Shown here one piece after another: positions 7,767 to 16,167 of a stretch of 32,645 nt of DNA. The stretch's first letter is position 1. Each line of letters begins with the position of its first letter. Origin of the DNA: Bacillota bacterium (GTDB lineage: Bacteria; Bacillota; Clostridia; Lachnospirales; Cellulosilyticaceae); contig JAEWMQ010000016.1 of NCBI GenBank assembly GCA_023393125.1, forward strand, positions 1-32,645. The letters are read 5' to 3'. Below the pieces are notes generated by a model, which saw only the letters and a list, made by a program, of their open reading frames with translations, was not told the origin of the DNA and searched no databases. The position numbers were made by a program, and so were the translations under genes.

Positions 7767-9158
7767 TTATAAACTCCAACCATCCAAATAAGCAACTGTA
7801 TTTTGAAGCATTTCTTCAAAAAGCTCTTCTGTGTCTTCTAAAGATATATTTACTAACGGATCATTAGCAAAAGCTACAAAAGCTTTTTTCTTATCTTTTT
7901 CTAATGCCGCTTCTAAAATAAGATGTGCATTAGTAATATGACGCGTTGCTATCCCTTGAATAGCACTTGGAAGCTTTCCAGCAACTATAGGTAATATTTG
8001 ACCTCTTCTAAAAATAGCATTAGTCTCTACAATAGATCCTTTTGGTAAATTTAAAATTTGACCTTCATTAGGCAGGTTAACATTTGTTACTAAATCTTCA
8101 AGGCCAACTAATGCTTTAATTTGTCTTACTCCCTCTTCGCCCGAATCTTTAACTTCAAAAGCTTCTTCTCCCTTTACAAGTCTCTTACTTTTAGCTAATC
8201 TTTCTTTTAAATCTTCTTTTCTCCAGCTCACAGGTGTTAAACTAAATTTCCAATTCATAACCGTTTCTGGATTTTCAATATACCAATCTCCCGACATAAA
8301 CTCCGCTAAGTGCCTATCTCCCGCTGCTGCAATAATGCCATAACGTCTAAAAAGGTCGAACTTTACTCTGTTAGCTGATTCGAAAAAATCATTCATCCAA
8401 TTCCCAGTTTTTCCTTCTTCAAAGCCACTTTCATAGTATTTATCTACAAACTGCTTGTAAATTGGCATTAAATCTAAGCCCTTGTATGAAGCCTGATCAA
8501 TCCAGGTGAAGTGATTAATACCTTTAACATTTATTTTAATTTCTTCTCTTGTCACACCGTCTATGCCTTCTATATCCTTTAATGCTGCTGCTAATAGTTG
8601 TTGTGTATGAAATACTTCATGACAACATCCAAAAGCTTTAATCTTTGGAAATACTTCATAAAGGGTTTTAACACATAAAGACATAGGATTAGTATAGTTA
8701 ATAACAAAAGCCTCTGGGCAATTTCTCTCGATAGCCTTTGCAAACTCCACGTACATAGGGACAGTTCTTAATCCCCTAATTAATCCTCCTGGGCCAACTG
8801 TATCACCAACAGATTGATAAATCCCATATTTTTCTGGTGCATGTACATCGGAAGCCATTTCTTCAAAAGTACCTGGTAAAATGGAAATCACAACAAAATC
8901 TGCTCCTTTTAAAGCACTCTCTAGACTTTTAACTGCTCTATATTGCCACTTGCCTTTAACGTCTTCTCTTTCTCCTAAGCGATTACCTATCTTTTCATTA
9001 TGTACGGCTGCCTCATAATCAATATCATAAAGTGTTACTGTTCCTGCTAATTGCGGCTCTTTAGCTAAATCACTCATTAGTTGCCATGCCCAGCCTCTAG
9101 AACCCCCACCAATGTAGGTAATCTGTATGTCTTCAACTCTATCCTCAATGTACTTCAT
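7767..9158 (-). CDS. lplD: GH4 alpha-galacturonidase, LplD-like
   Basis: 463 residues of glycoside hydrolase family 4, which uses NAD and a divalent metal through oxidation and elimination chemistry. The NAD loop GGGSRGW is at 17-23, NYTNPMS at 154-160, the metal-binding GCCHEVF at 177-183 and NHFTW at 215-219. Residues 92-130 (ISILPGTFEEMASDVHAPEK, then the GIYQSVGDTVGPGG block) match my memory of Bacillus LplD closely, which separates it from maltose-6-phosphate and alpha-galactosidase members. It should release galacturonic acid from pectin fragments in the cytosol. The ATG at 9158 has GGGAG 9 nt upstream. It is divergent from the AraC regulator and is probably its target. No transporter gene is adjacent. 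Confidence 0.85.
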   Translation of the reverse strand: MKYIEDRVEDIQITYIGGGSRGWAWQLMSDLAKEPQLAGTVTLYDIDYEAAVHNEKIGNRLGEREDVKGKWQYRAVKSLESALKGADFVVISILPGTFEEMASDVHAPEKYGIYQSVGDTVGPGGLIRGLRTVPMYVEFAKAIERNCPEAFVINYTNPMSLCVKTLYEVFPKIKAFGCCHEVFHTQQLLAAALKDIEGIDGVTREEIKINVKGINHFTWIDQASYKGLDLMPIYKQFVDKYYESGFEEGKTGNWMNDFFESANRVKFDLFRRYGIIAAAGDRHLAEFMSGDWYIENPETVMNWKFSLTPVSWRKEDLKERLAKSKRLVKGEEAFEVKDSGEEGVRQIKALVGLEDLVTNVNLPNEGQILNLPKGSIVETNAIFRRGQILPIVAGKLPSAIQGIATRHITNAHLILEAALEKDKKKAFVAFANDPLVNISLEDTEELFEEMLQNTVAYLDGWSL

Positions 9159-9260
9159 CTTCTCAGGCTCCCTTCCCCCATAATCTATTTTTATTTTACC
9201 TTTATTATTTTTATATTTCTCTATATTTATTGCTCTTTTTCTTTAAATTAGTCTTTTTTT

Positions 9261-9269
9261 GTTCCTATT
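9261..9269 (+). promoter_or_regulatory. Third GTTCCTATT copy in the lplD-araC divergent region
   Basis: An exact copy of the 9-mer found twice at 7621-7649, placed 43 nt before the regulator start. It may be a regulator half-site. The same T-rich stretch could serve as a -35 (TTGTTC) with AT-rich -10 candidates 17 nt on. Confidence 0.3.
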
Positions 9270-9311
9270 TAAAATTATATATTATATACTTAACAAGGAG
9301 GTGTATTTTCG

Positions 9312-10163
9312 ATGAGTGATAAACAAGATCCTATTAAGCAAAGTGGTTATATCATTGAATATGTTAAGCGCGAGACAGCACTTAATATGCCATCTAACCA
9401 CTATCATAGCTACTATGAAATTTATTACCAACTCTCAGGAGAACGTTATTTTTTCATTAAAGACCGCTCCTATTACCTTAAAAAAGGTGATATTGTTCTT
9501 ATTAATAGTTATGAGCTACATAAAACACTTCAAGCTGGTGGCAATACCCACGAACGTATTTTAATTTACTTCCAAGCTAGTTATTTAGAGGCATTTAAAA
9601 ATGCTATTAATGACTTTGATTTATTCCAATGTTTCGAAAAAGATACTCCTGTATTTAACTTAGGGCCTAAAGAACAGCTTTTTATTGAAAAGCTACTTTA
9701 CTCTATGCTTGAAGAAGATACAACACGCTCAGAGGGATATATGTCTTGTACAAAAGTTTACTTATTAGAACTTCTTATATTCTTAGGTAGATTTTCCCCC
9801 GAAATAAAAAATAGCTACTTAGAATTTCCAAGTAGCCTACATAAAAAAATATCCGAAATAACTAACTATATTAATATTCACTATAAAGAAGACCTTTCTT
9901 TAGAAAAAATATCTAATCTCTTTTATATGAATAACTACTACCTGTCTAGAACCTTTAATGAAGTGACAGGATTCCATTTCACCCAGTATGTTAATACTGT
10001 TCGTATACGTGCTAGTGAAGAACTTCTTCAAAAAACTAATTTAAGTGTATTAGAAATTGCCATAGCTGTGGGATACAGTAATTCCACTCACTTTGGTAGG
10101 GTCTTTAAACAGCTTCTTGGCGTTTCTCCTTTACAGTACCGTAAGATTAATAAACTACCCTAA
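9312..10163 (+). CDS. AraC-family transcriptional regulator with cupin sensor
   Basis: 283 residues. The N-terminal half (about 20-110) is a cupin sugar-sensing domain with HYHSYYEIYYQLSGERY and the KKGDIVLINSYELH strand pattern. The C-terminal part, about 180-280, carries two helix-turn-helix units (LSLEKISNLFYMNNYYLSRTF and NLSVLEIAIAVGYSN) and ends with the family signature HFGRVFKQLLGVSPLQYR. The ATG has AAGGAGG 10 nt upstream. It faces lplD across 153 nt, so it likely senses galacturonide and activates lplD. The strongest point is the family; the ligand is inferred from context. Confidence 0.92.
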   Translation: MSDKQDPIKQSGYIIEYVKRETALNMPSNHYHSYYEIYYQLSGERYFFIKDRSYYLKKGDIVLINSYELHKTLQAGGNTHERILIYFQASYLEAFKNAINDFDLFQCFEKDTPVFNLGPKEQLFIEKLLYSMLEEDTTRSEGYMSCTKVYLLELLIFLGRFSPEIKNSYLEFPSSLHKKISEITNYINIHYKEDLSLEKISNLFYMNNYYLSRTFNEVTGFHFTQYVNTVRIRASEELLQKTNLSVLEIAIAVGYSNSTHFGRVFKQLLGVSPLQYRKINKLP

Positions 10164-10206
10164 AGGCAATGAGAGAAAGTGCATATTCTCTCGTTGCCTT
10201 TAGGGT
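10157..10206 (+). terminator. Long hairpin after the AraC-type gene
   Basis: ACCCTAAAGGCAA-GAGAGAA pairs with TTCTCTC-TTGCCTTTAGGGT, about 20 bp with one mismatch, and includes the stop codon. No U-run follows directly, but the hairpin at 10215-10250 comes right after. Confidence 0.6.
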
Positions 10207-10214
10207 AAACAACA

Positions 10215-10250
10215 AAAAAGACGTATTCATCTAAGATGAATACGTCTTTT
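10215..10250. terminator. Bidirectional terminator of tRNA-Leu and AraC-type gene
   Basis: AAAAGACGTATTCATC and its exact complement form a 16-bp stem with a TAA loop, with A/T runs on both sides. It ends both the tRNA-Leu transcript (minus) and the regulator transcript (plus). Confidence 0.85.
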
Positions 10251-10256
10251 AACTTA

Positions 10257-10338
10257 TGCGGGCGAAGGGAGTCGAACCCTTACACCTCGCGGCGCTAGAT
10301 CCTAAGTCTAGTGCGTCTGCCAATTCCGCCACGCCCGC
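10257..10338 (-). tRNA. tRNA-Leu(UAG)
   Basis: An 82-nt cloverleaf: acceptor GCGGGCG/CGCCCGC, D-arm GGCGGAATTGGCAGACG, anticodon loop CTTAGGA (anticodon UAG), a long class II variable arm (GCCGCGAGGTG) and T-loop GGTTCGACTCC. A73 is present, as expected for Leu. CCA is not encoded. It lies downstream of the large operon on the same strand. Confidence 0.95.
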
Positions 10339-10394
10339 AAACCTGATACTTGATTATCATAACAGAAAGTATCCGGTTCGTCTAGTGTTTTTTT

Positions 10395-10416
10395 TATAAA
10401 AAGTGGTATTTTACCA
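10395..10416 (-). terminator. Weak terminator candidate of the large operon
   Basis: On the minus strand TGGTA-AAA-TACCA is followed by CTTTTT and a second U-rich run, 46 nt past the last stop codon. The stem is only 5 bp, so read-through into tRNA-Leu is likely. Confidence 0.4.
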
Positions 10417-10462
10417 TAGTTTAAATATTATATATTTTTCCACTCACTTTATTCTAAATCAT

Positions 10463-13003
10463 TTAATTGGTTGCATTAGATAAAGTATCTTCTTTCTCTC
10501 CACCCTTCTTCACTTCATTACTTTTATCTTCATTAGTCTTATCTTTGCTATTCTTCTCTTCATTATTATCCTTGTCTTTATTATCCTTACCTTCATTATT
10601 CTTCTCTAGAAGTTGAAGTTGTTTTTTTACTTGATCCTCAGGTAAGCCTAATTCGTCCACTGGAAGCGTAATGCTTTGCTGTAACTCTTCAGCTGCTACA
10701 TCAATAGTTGGTGGCACCAAATAATGGTCATAAGCAAAGTAGCCTCCTATACCTATTCCTACACATAGTACCAAAACCATAAAACTTATTACTATAGTTT
10801 TTCCATATTGACTAAGCATTTTTATAATAGCTGGTTGCATGGCTTTATTAAGCTTCATATATAGAGCCTTTGTTTTTAGTTGACTCTCTAGTTTTTGTCT
10901 AGTAAGCTCTTTAGGCCATTTGCCTTCTGTTTCTTTAAGCCTACTAAAAAAGCGAATCACTGTAGTGTCAAAGTTAGCTTTATTCATATAAACTTCTTGA
11001 TCCTTACTCCAAATAATAAAATCTAACATAATGGACTGACTAATAGGATACAGGTACTCTAGGACTTTTGTTATATTTAATCGCCACAGTTCTTCACTAT
11101 ATGCATCTGCCTTTGGCTCAAGAAATGCATATACTAACATATAAAAATCTTCCTTCTTTACTGTTTGCCTATAAAAATGTTGAATTTGTCTCTGCACAAT
11201 TGGATTGACTTTTATATACTTTGGACTCATTGCCTCTAAGCTTGTCTTAAGCTTTTGGTAGTCTTTAATAGCCTCATAATTTTCATCATCATAAGCATGT
11301 TTAAATATAATACTGCACAAAGCGGCCTCAGACTCTATAGCCTCTAAACGGATGTGCTTTAAGAAGTGTTCTTCTGCTAAGATAATTAATTCTTCATATA
11401 GATACCCTTGATGCTTACTACACCAGTTTTGTACTCGTTCTAGTAGCTTCACTTTATTACTAGCCGCCTGTAAACAGTCCATAAATCTTATTTTCACTAA
11501 ATTAGAATAGTATACATCCGTAAGTAAAATGGCTTCTACAGGTTCAAACTGATTGACTTTATCTATAAAAGCATCAATTGTATGAACACCTTCAAAAACA
11601 CCCTTTATATAGGTATAAGCTACTTCTTCTTTGGCTTCTTTCCAGCTATATATCTTTTCAAATAAGCTTTGGTAGAGTGCCGTCTCCTTGCTAACCTTAG
11701 CAAGAATTCCTTTTATGTAAGCTTCATTATTTTCTCTTCTAGCTACTTCTACTGTCTCTAATAAAATACGTAACATGTCTTCAAATGCAGCTTTACTTCC
11801 CTGATTAACCTTGAGCTTAAAGCTAAGTATAGCGTTTATTTCTTCTTGGCTTAAAAAAGCTCCACCTCTTAAGCTAGCTTCTAAACCACTTATGGCATAA
11901 TCAATAAGCCCTATGAGTTCTCTCTTAAACTCATCACTTATAGGTAGATTTAAATAACTTAGTACTTCTGTTAGAAAGCCTTGTCTTTCTCTACCGTCCT
12001 CTAAGATATAAGGCTTATGATTTGATAAATAAGCATAGATGGCAAATAAAGTCGCAACACGGTTATAAAAACTTAATGTCTTCTCTCCCTTATCTTTCAT
12101 AGCACTTAAGAGCTGTTCGCCATAACTATTAAACTTTTCCCATAGTGGTTTAACAGACTTAAACATAGCTGCCACTTTAAAGTAAGGTTCTAAATGAGTT
12201 GTTTCATCCAAGTTTAAAAACTTTTGATTAACAAAATCTAATACAAACTCTTTCGTTACTTTACCATCATAACGTAATACATCTTTTTCTAAAAAAGTAA
12301 TATGAATATTCTTTTTAGCCTCACTGCTGCGGGAATAAGTACTTACACCTAACTCTTCTGTGATACTCCAAGGTAAACTTAGATACACATGATAAAGTAA
12401 AGCTTTTGAATAAGTACCAAGTTCTGAAATAGGTACATCTAAAACAATAAATATCTTTTTCTTTGAATTAATTGTAGTAAAAATAGCTGCTAAAAGCTTT
12501 TCAAAAAGCAACTCATCCATTTTCAGTTCATTTAAAAGACGAGCTCTATCTCTAAATAATACCGAATTCCCTTCATAAGGAATAGCTGCTAAAGTAGGAA
12601 GTCCTGATCCTAATCCTATATCATAGTCTGTTTCAAATTGAGTAATACCAAATAACTTCTCTGGTTCTTTTACATAACGATGCTTTTCATTAGCTGATAA
12701 TACGTAATTATGCATGAAAAATGTGGAACGAAGTCCTGTAAAATCTTTACTTTTATAAACAGCTTGTCCAATAATCAGTTCACCTGTAGCCACTGGCATA
12801 ATCATGAGATTGGGTGGATACTTGGTTTCATCTTCCTCCCCATTTTTTTGTAATTCATTAGGTATGTCATAGCTACATAAAGGATGAAGATACTTTTTTA
12901 TAAATTCTAGTTTGAGCCTAGGAGATTTGGCAATGGTATCATAACCATCTGTTTTTGAGAACAAACCACCACGTTCCCTTGTATAGTATTGTTGCTCAAT
13001 CAT
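10463..13003 (-). CDS. Membrane-anchored GTPase-associated protein, GAP1-N2-like
   Basis: 846 residues. The N-terminus (QQYYTRERGGLFSKTDGYDT and the KSPRLKLEFIKKY that follows) matches what I remember of the GTPase-associated protein 1 N-terminal domain type 2. The next 500 residues are mostly helical and unassigned. A clear transmembrane helix lies at about 736-758 (ISFMVLVLCVGIGIGGYFAY). Beyond it, residues about 803-846 are an almost pure Lys/Asp/Asn/Glu low-complexity tail. The large N-terminal part should be cytosolic and the tail outside. The gene follows the P-loop GTPase with no gap, and the family is known to pair with such GTPases, so a GTPase effector or scaffold role is inferred. 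It is the last gene of the operon. Biochemical function is unknown. Confidence 0.7.
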   Translation of the reverse strand: MIEQQYYTRERGGLFSKTDGYDTIAKSPRLKLEFIKKYLHPLCSYDIPNELQKNGEEDETKYPPNLMIMPVATGELIIGQAVYKSKDFTGLRSTFFMHNYVLSANEKHRYVKEPEKLFGITQFETDYDIGLGSGLPTLAAIPYEGNSVLFRDRARLLNELKMDELLFEKLLAAIFTTINSKKKIFIVLDVPISELGTYSKALLYHVYLSLPWSITEELGVSTYSRSSEAKKNIHITFLEKDVLRYDGKVTKEFVLDFVNQKFLNLDETTHLEPYFKVAAMFKSVKPLWEKFNSYGEQLLSAMKDKGEKTLSFYNRVATLFAIYAYLSNHKPYILEDGRERQGFLTEVLSYLNLPISDEFKRELIGLIDYAISGLEASLRGGAFLSQEEINAILSFKLKVNQGSKAAFEDMLRILLETVEVARRENNEAYIKGILAKVSKETALYQSLFEKIYSWKEAKEEVAYTYIKGVFEGVHTIDAFIDKVNQFEPVEAILLTDVYYSNLVKIRFMDCLQAASNKVKLLERVQNWCSKHQGYLYEELIILAEEHFLKHIRLEAIESEAALCSIIFKHAYDDENYEAIKDYQKLKTSLEAMSPKYIKVNPIVQRQIQHFYRQTVKKEDFYMLVYAFLEPKADAYSEELWRLNITKVLEYLYPISQSIMLDFIIWSKDQEVYMNKANFDTTVIRFFSRLKETEGKWPKELTRQKLESQLKTKALYMKLNKAMQPAIIKMLSQYGKTIVISFMVLVLCVGIGIGGYFAYDHYLVPPTIDVAAEELQQSITLPVDELGLPEDQVKKQLQLLEKNNEGKDNKDKDNNEEKNSKDKTNEDKSNEVKKGGEKEDTLSNATN

Positions 13004-14272
13004 TTATCTCACCCCTTCACTACTACTTATATAGCCTAATTTATATAATAACCATAAAAATGGCTCATCAATACGCATAGGCTGAATAACCTTTTCTAAT
13101 TTTCCTTCTACTGGATTTTGCCCAAGTGAAGATACTGCGAAGTATGAAACATTTTCGAAGTGTACTTCTACTGCGTCTTTAAAAGCAAGGTCTACTTTTT
13201 CTAAGAAGCGCTGTACTTCACCATTAATATTTTCATATTCATTTAAGTTAAAATAGCCCTTATGAATATAATTTTCAAATACATTACTATTGGGCTTAAT
13301 GTACTCCCCTTCTTCTTCTGCTAAATAAGTAAGCATATCACTTTTAGTAATCACAACGGCAGTTGGTATGCTAGTCTTTCCATCTTCTTCTCTTCCAATA
13401 AAATGTTCAGCAAGGGTTACAACTACATCTCTCGACTCTTGATATTGTGAGGTAAAATCTCCGCCCTCTTCATCTTGACTTAGTATGAGCTTGCGCCTAA
13501 TTGTAGAGAGCTGAAGTGGGTCCACCAAGAACAAAATCCCTTCTGCATTTTTTATATGATTGGCATAAAGGTCTAAATATTCCTCTTCCACCATTCCTTC
13601 TCCAGCTACATCAAAGAATACTAAGCTAAGTGGTGCTTTAGACGTATCCTTAAACTTAAATTGAAAAATGAAAGGTTCCTGCTTTCTTTCCTTTTGAGTA
13701 GATTCAATTAAGCTATTTTGAACAAATAAAGGGTCTATGTATTGATTTCTAAAACGTCTACTTGTATCACTATTGATTGGTAAGCAAGCTGCTTCAAAGT
13801 TATGAGCAGTAATATTTTCTAATGTATTAATCAAGGAAGCCATGTAAACTGATTTCCCAACCTGCGAAGCTCCAATAATAGCAATAATATTACTTGGCGC
13901 ACGCCCTGCTGAATAAGGCAAATCATTGTGGCAATAGGGGCACAGTCTCTTCTTTGTTTCTATATTATATTTATCTTTCATACTAATAAGTACATCATCT
14001 ACATAGTGCCTATTTTCTGCTGGCACTAAATAAGGATTAAGAACAGCTTCTAACTCATCACTTCCCTCTAGACCAAAGCGTTCTAAATACTCATTCAGCT
14101 TAGTATCTTCCTGAAGGCAATATTCCTCATCTTCTTCCTTTGAATGAGCTGCTCTAAAAACTACTGTATCTGGACTAAATTTATTGAAACAATGGGGGCA
14201 TACAATAGGAAATTTCTTTTGTACAGGCGCTTCTTCTTTCCTCCCACCAAATAAACTTTTAAACAAACCCAT
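13004..14272 (-). CDS. P-loop GTPase with split zinc ribbon
   Basis: 422 residues. Two cysteine knuckles, C25-x-x-C28 (CPHC) and C111-x-x-C114 (CPYC), probably form one zinc ribbon around a helical insert. The GTPase domain follows: G1 GASQVGKS (134-141), G3 DVAGEG (221-226), G4 TKSD (309-312) and a likely G5 at SSLG (381-384). TKSD gives guanine specificity. No transmembrane segment is seen. The adjacent downstream partner is GAP1-like with zero spacing, and the gene upstream encodes a beta-sandwich protein. I place it in the TRAFAC-type GTPases found in predicted bacterial conflict clusters; the exact subfamily cannot be fixed by eye. It probably acts as a molecular switch in a membrane complex built by the operon. 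Confidence 0.8.
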   Translation of the reverse strand: MGLFKSLFGGRKEEAPVQKKFPIVCPHCFNKFSPDTVVFRAAHSKEEDEEYCLQEDTKLNEYLERFGLEGSDELEAVLNPYLVPAENRHYVDDVLISMKDKYNIETKKRLCPYCHNDLPYSAGRAPSNIIAIIGASQVGKSVYMASLINTLENITAHNFEAACLPINSDTSRRFRNQYIDPLFVQNSLIESTQKERKQEPFIFQFKFKDTSKAPLSLVFFDVAGEGMVEEEYLDLYANHIKNAEGILFLVDPLQLSTIRRKLILSQDEEGGDFTSQYQESRDVVVTLAEHFIGREEDGKTSIPTAVVITKSDMLTYLAEEEGEYIKPNSNVFENYIHKGYFNLNEYENINGEVQRFLEKVDLAFKDAVEVHFENVSYFAVSSLGQNPVEGKLEKVIQPMRIDEPFLWLLYKLGYISSSEGVR

Positions 14273-14308
14273 TTTTTCACTCCTTTCAAAATTTAATCAT
14301 TTATCCAT

Positions 14309-14941
14309 CTATTCTTTATAAACACCATATACTTCTTTATGTTCTACTTCATCTGATAGATAAATTCTAACGTACTCATCCTTAGCTATTTCTATTTCTG
14401 GTAATACATTATCACCAGCTACAAAGTCCGAGATAAATTGAAACTGCATACCGTCTTGGTTATTAACAGGAATACTTCCCTTTTTCTTGACATAACAAAG
14501 TGCTTCTCTAGGTAAATCTACCTCACAAAAAACTTGTATTTGAACGCTTTTTTTATTACTAAAAAGCTTTTTTCTCTCCTTTAGAGTGTATCTGATTACT
14601 ATTTTTCTAGTCATCACTTGTACTCTATTAGTACCCTCTTCACTACTTACCAAATAAGCTTCTTCTGGTGTTTGTATATATGGGCATACTTCATATTCTA
14701 TAAGTCCCATCCCTGGATGAGAATCTATAAACCCACCAAAACGTACATATTCACTTTGAGTATATTTCCTATAGGGCTTATCCCTATCAAATCTTTCTTG
14801 TTCTAATAGATTTCTACGGTAAATATAAACTTGTTCTAATTCCCTAGGCCATTTAAAGCTAAGGTGTACGGTCTCTTCCTTGACCTCAGCTTTAAGCCCA
14901 GTAAGCTGTAAGAGCATGTTCTCACTCATTTTTACTTCCAT
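14309..14941 (-). CDS. Two-module beta-sandwich protein, unknown function
   Basis: 210 residues with no signal peptide and no membrane helix. Residues about 10-105 look like a fibronectin-III-type strand pattern (ETVHLSFKWPRELEQVYIYRR, then a conserved Gly-rich turn GGFIDSHPGMGLIEYEV). Residues 108-205 form a second strand-rich unit (KIVIRYTLKERKK, VQIQVFCEVDLP, EYVRIYLSD). It is presumably an adaptor. It sits between the membrane vWA gene (8 nt) and the GTPase gene (36 nt), inside the operon. I do not recognise a named family. Confidence 0.75.
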   Translation of the reverse strand: MEVKMSENMLLQLTGLKAEVKEETVHLSFKWPRELEQVYIYRRNLLEQERFDRDKPYRKYTQSEYVRFGGFIDSHPGMGLIEYEVCPYIQTPEEAYLVSSEEGTNRVQVMTRKIVIRYTLKERKKLFSNKKSVQIQVFCEVDLPREALCYVKKKGSIPVNNQDGMQFQFISDFVAGDNVLPEIEIAKDEYVRIYLSDEVEHKEVYGVYKE

Positions 14942-14949
14942 CTTTTAGT

Positions 14950-16164
14950 TTATGCCTCCCTTGTTCCATGATAACTATCTTTAAAGGTTATAAGGCCTGT
15001 AAAAGCTACTAAACAAAGACCAAACATAAGCCAATAGCCTAATCTTACTATATAAGGTGTTGTACCTTGCTTAAATAGAGTTTCTACTATAATCCCACCA
15101 AGTAGTCCTCCCAATGTCCCCCCAATCATAAAACCCTTGGCTAAGAAGCGATTATCAAACATAATACCTAAAGCTAAAGCCATTAGAAATGCTAAAACCG
15201 TTAATAAGCCGATTCTAAGAATCATATAAAGTGCTACCTCTGCTTTTTCATCAGAGCGCTTAGTCATAAGTTCTCTTTGTCCTTCATCATAGCGAATTTG
15301 TCCAAAAGCCCCTGATATCATTGTTACATCAGAGGTGCTATAATGCTGTCCGCCTGTCAGATTAGCAATATCTATTAAATATTGTTCAGCAGTATTATCT
15401 CCATACATCATTCCAATGGTATAAATAGGGATGTTATTTTGTATATAGTCACTTACTAAACCACGAATGTCAGAATCAGAATTATCCGAAGGGGCTCCAT
15501 CTGAAATCATTATCAGACTTGCACTATGGTTCTTTGAATAATCATTAATTAATTGATAGGCTGCATCAATCATATCTCTTACACCAGTTTGACCATCATC
15601 GTGTTGCTGGTAACTAGCTATTTTAGCTTTTACAGCTTCCTTCTGCTCCTTAGTAGTTGCCTCCATAAAATCAAACTGAAGAGTTGGCTCATCATCAAAG
15701 GTCATAAATGCAATTCTTCTATTACCTTGTAAGTTATCAATTAAACTACTAGTAGCTTTAAAACGTTCACCATTTGGATCTGATTGAGTCATACTTCCAG
15801 AAGTATCTATGGCAATAACAATATCTTTAATACTTCTTTCCTTACTCACATTCATACCATATAAAAGTTGAAATAGACTACCACTCAATCCTAGCATTAT
15901 TAATGTAGTTGGAATAAATAGCTTTAATGATGTCTTAAAATACTGTTGTTTCCATCTATAACCAATTAACTGAGGTGATAACCATTGTGAGAGCAATATC
16001 ATTCCCCCTACCACCATAGCACCTATTCCAAAGTACAAGCCCATTCTTAAATAAGCAGGCCACTCTTCCCCACCATGAAGTAGCAATTCTCCTATTAAGA
16101 AAGCTAATAGTCCCCCTATTAAACTAAATACTACGGCTACTATACTAAATCTTTTACTTCCCAT
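14950..16164 (-). CDS. Membrane vWA-domain protein with complete MIDAS
   Basis: 404 residues. Three hydrophobic helices (about 8-28, 41-59, 82-102) precede a von Willebrand A domain at 113-290, and three more (312-335, 343-362, 373-393) follow. The MIDAS is complete: DTSGSM at 120-125, T193 in GQTGVRD and D222 in SDGAPSD. With a positive N-terminus inside and three helices first, the vWA domain is predicted on the outer face; this resembles BatA-type layouts but is not proven. Its start codon lies 3 nt after the preceding stop, so the two genes are coupled. The domain should bind a partner protein through Mg2+, perhaps the other vWA protein of the operon. Confidence 0.8.
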   Translation of the reverse strand: MGSKRFSIVAVVFSLIGGLLAFLIGELLLHGGEEWPAYLRMGLYFGIGAMVVGGMILLSQWLSPQLIGYRWKQQYFKTSLKLFIPTTLIMLGLSGSLFQLLYGMNVSKERSIKDIVIAIDTSGSMTQSDPNGERFKATSSLIDNLQGNRRIAFMTFDDEPTLQFDFMEATTKEQKEAVKAKIASYQQHDDGQTGVRDMIDAAYQLINDYSKNHSASLIMISDGAPSDNSDSDIRGLVSDYIQNNIPIYTIGMMYGDNTAEQYLIDIANLTGGQHYSTSDVTMISGAFGQIRYDEGQRELMTKRSDEKAEVALYMILRIGLLTVLAFLMALALGIMFDNRFLAKGFMIGGTLGGLLGGIIVETLFKQGTTPYIVRLGYWLMFGLCLVAFTGLITFKDSYHGTREA

Positions 16165-16167
16165 TTT

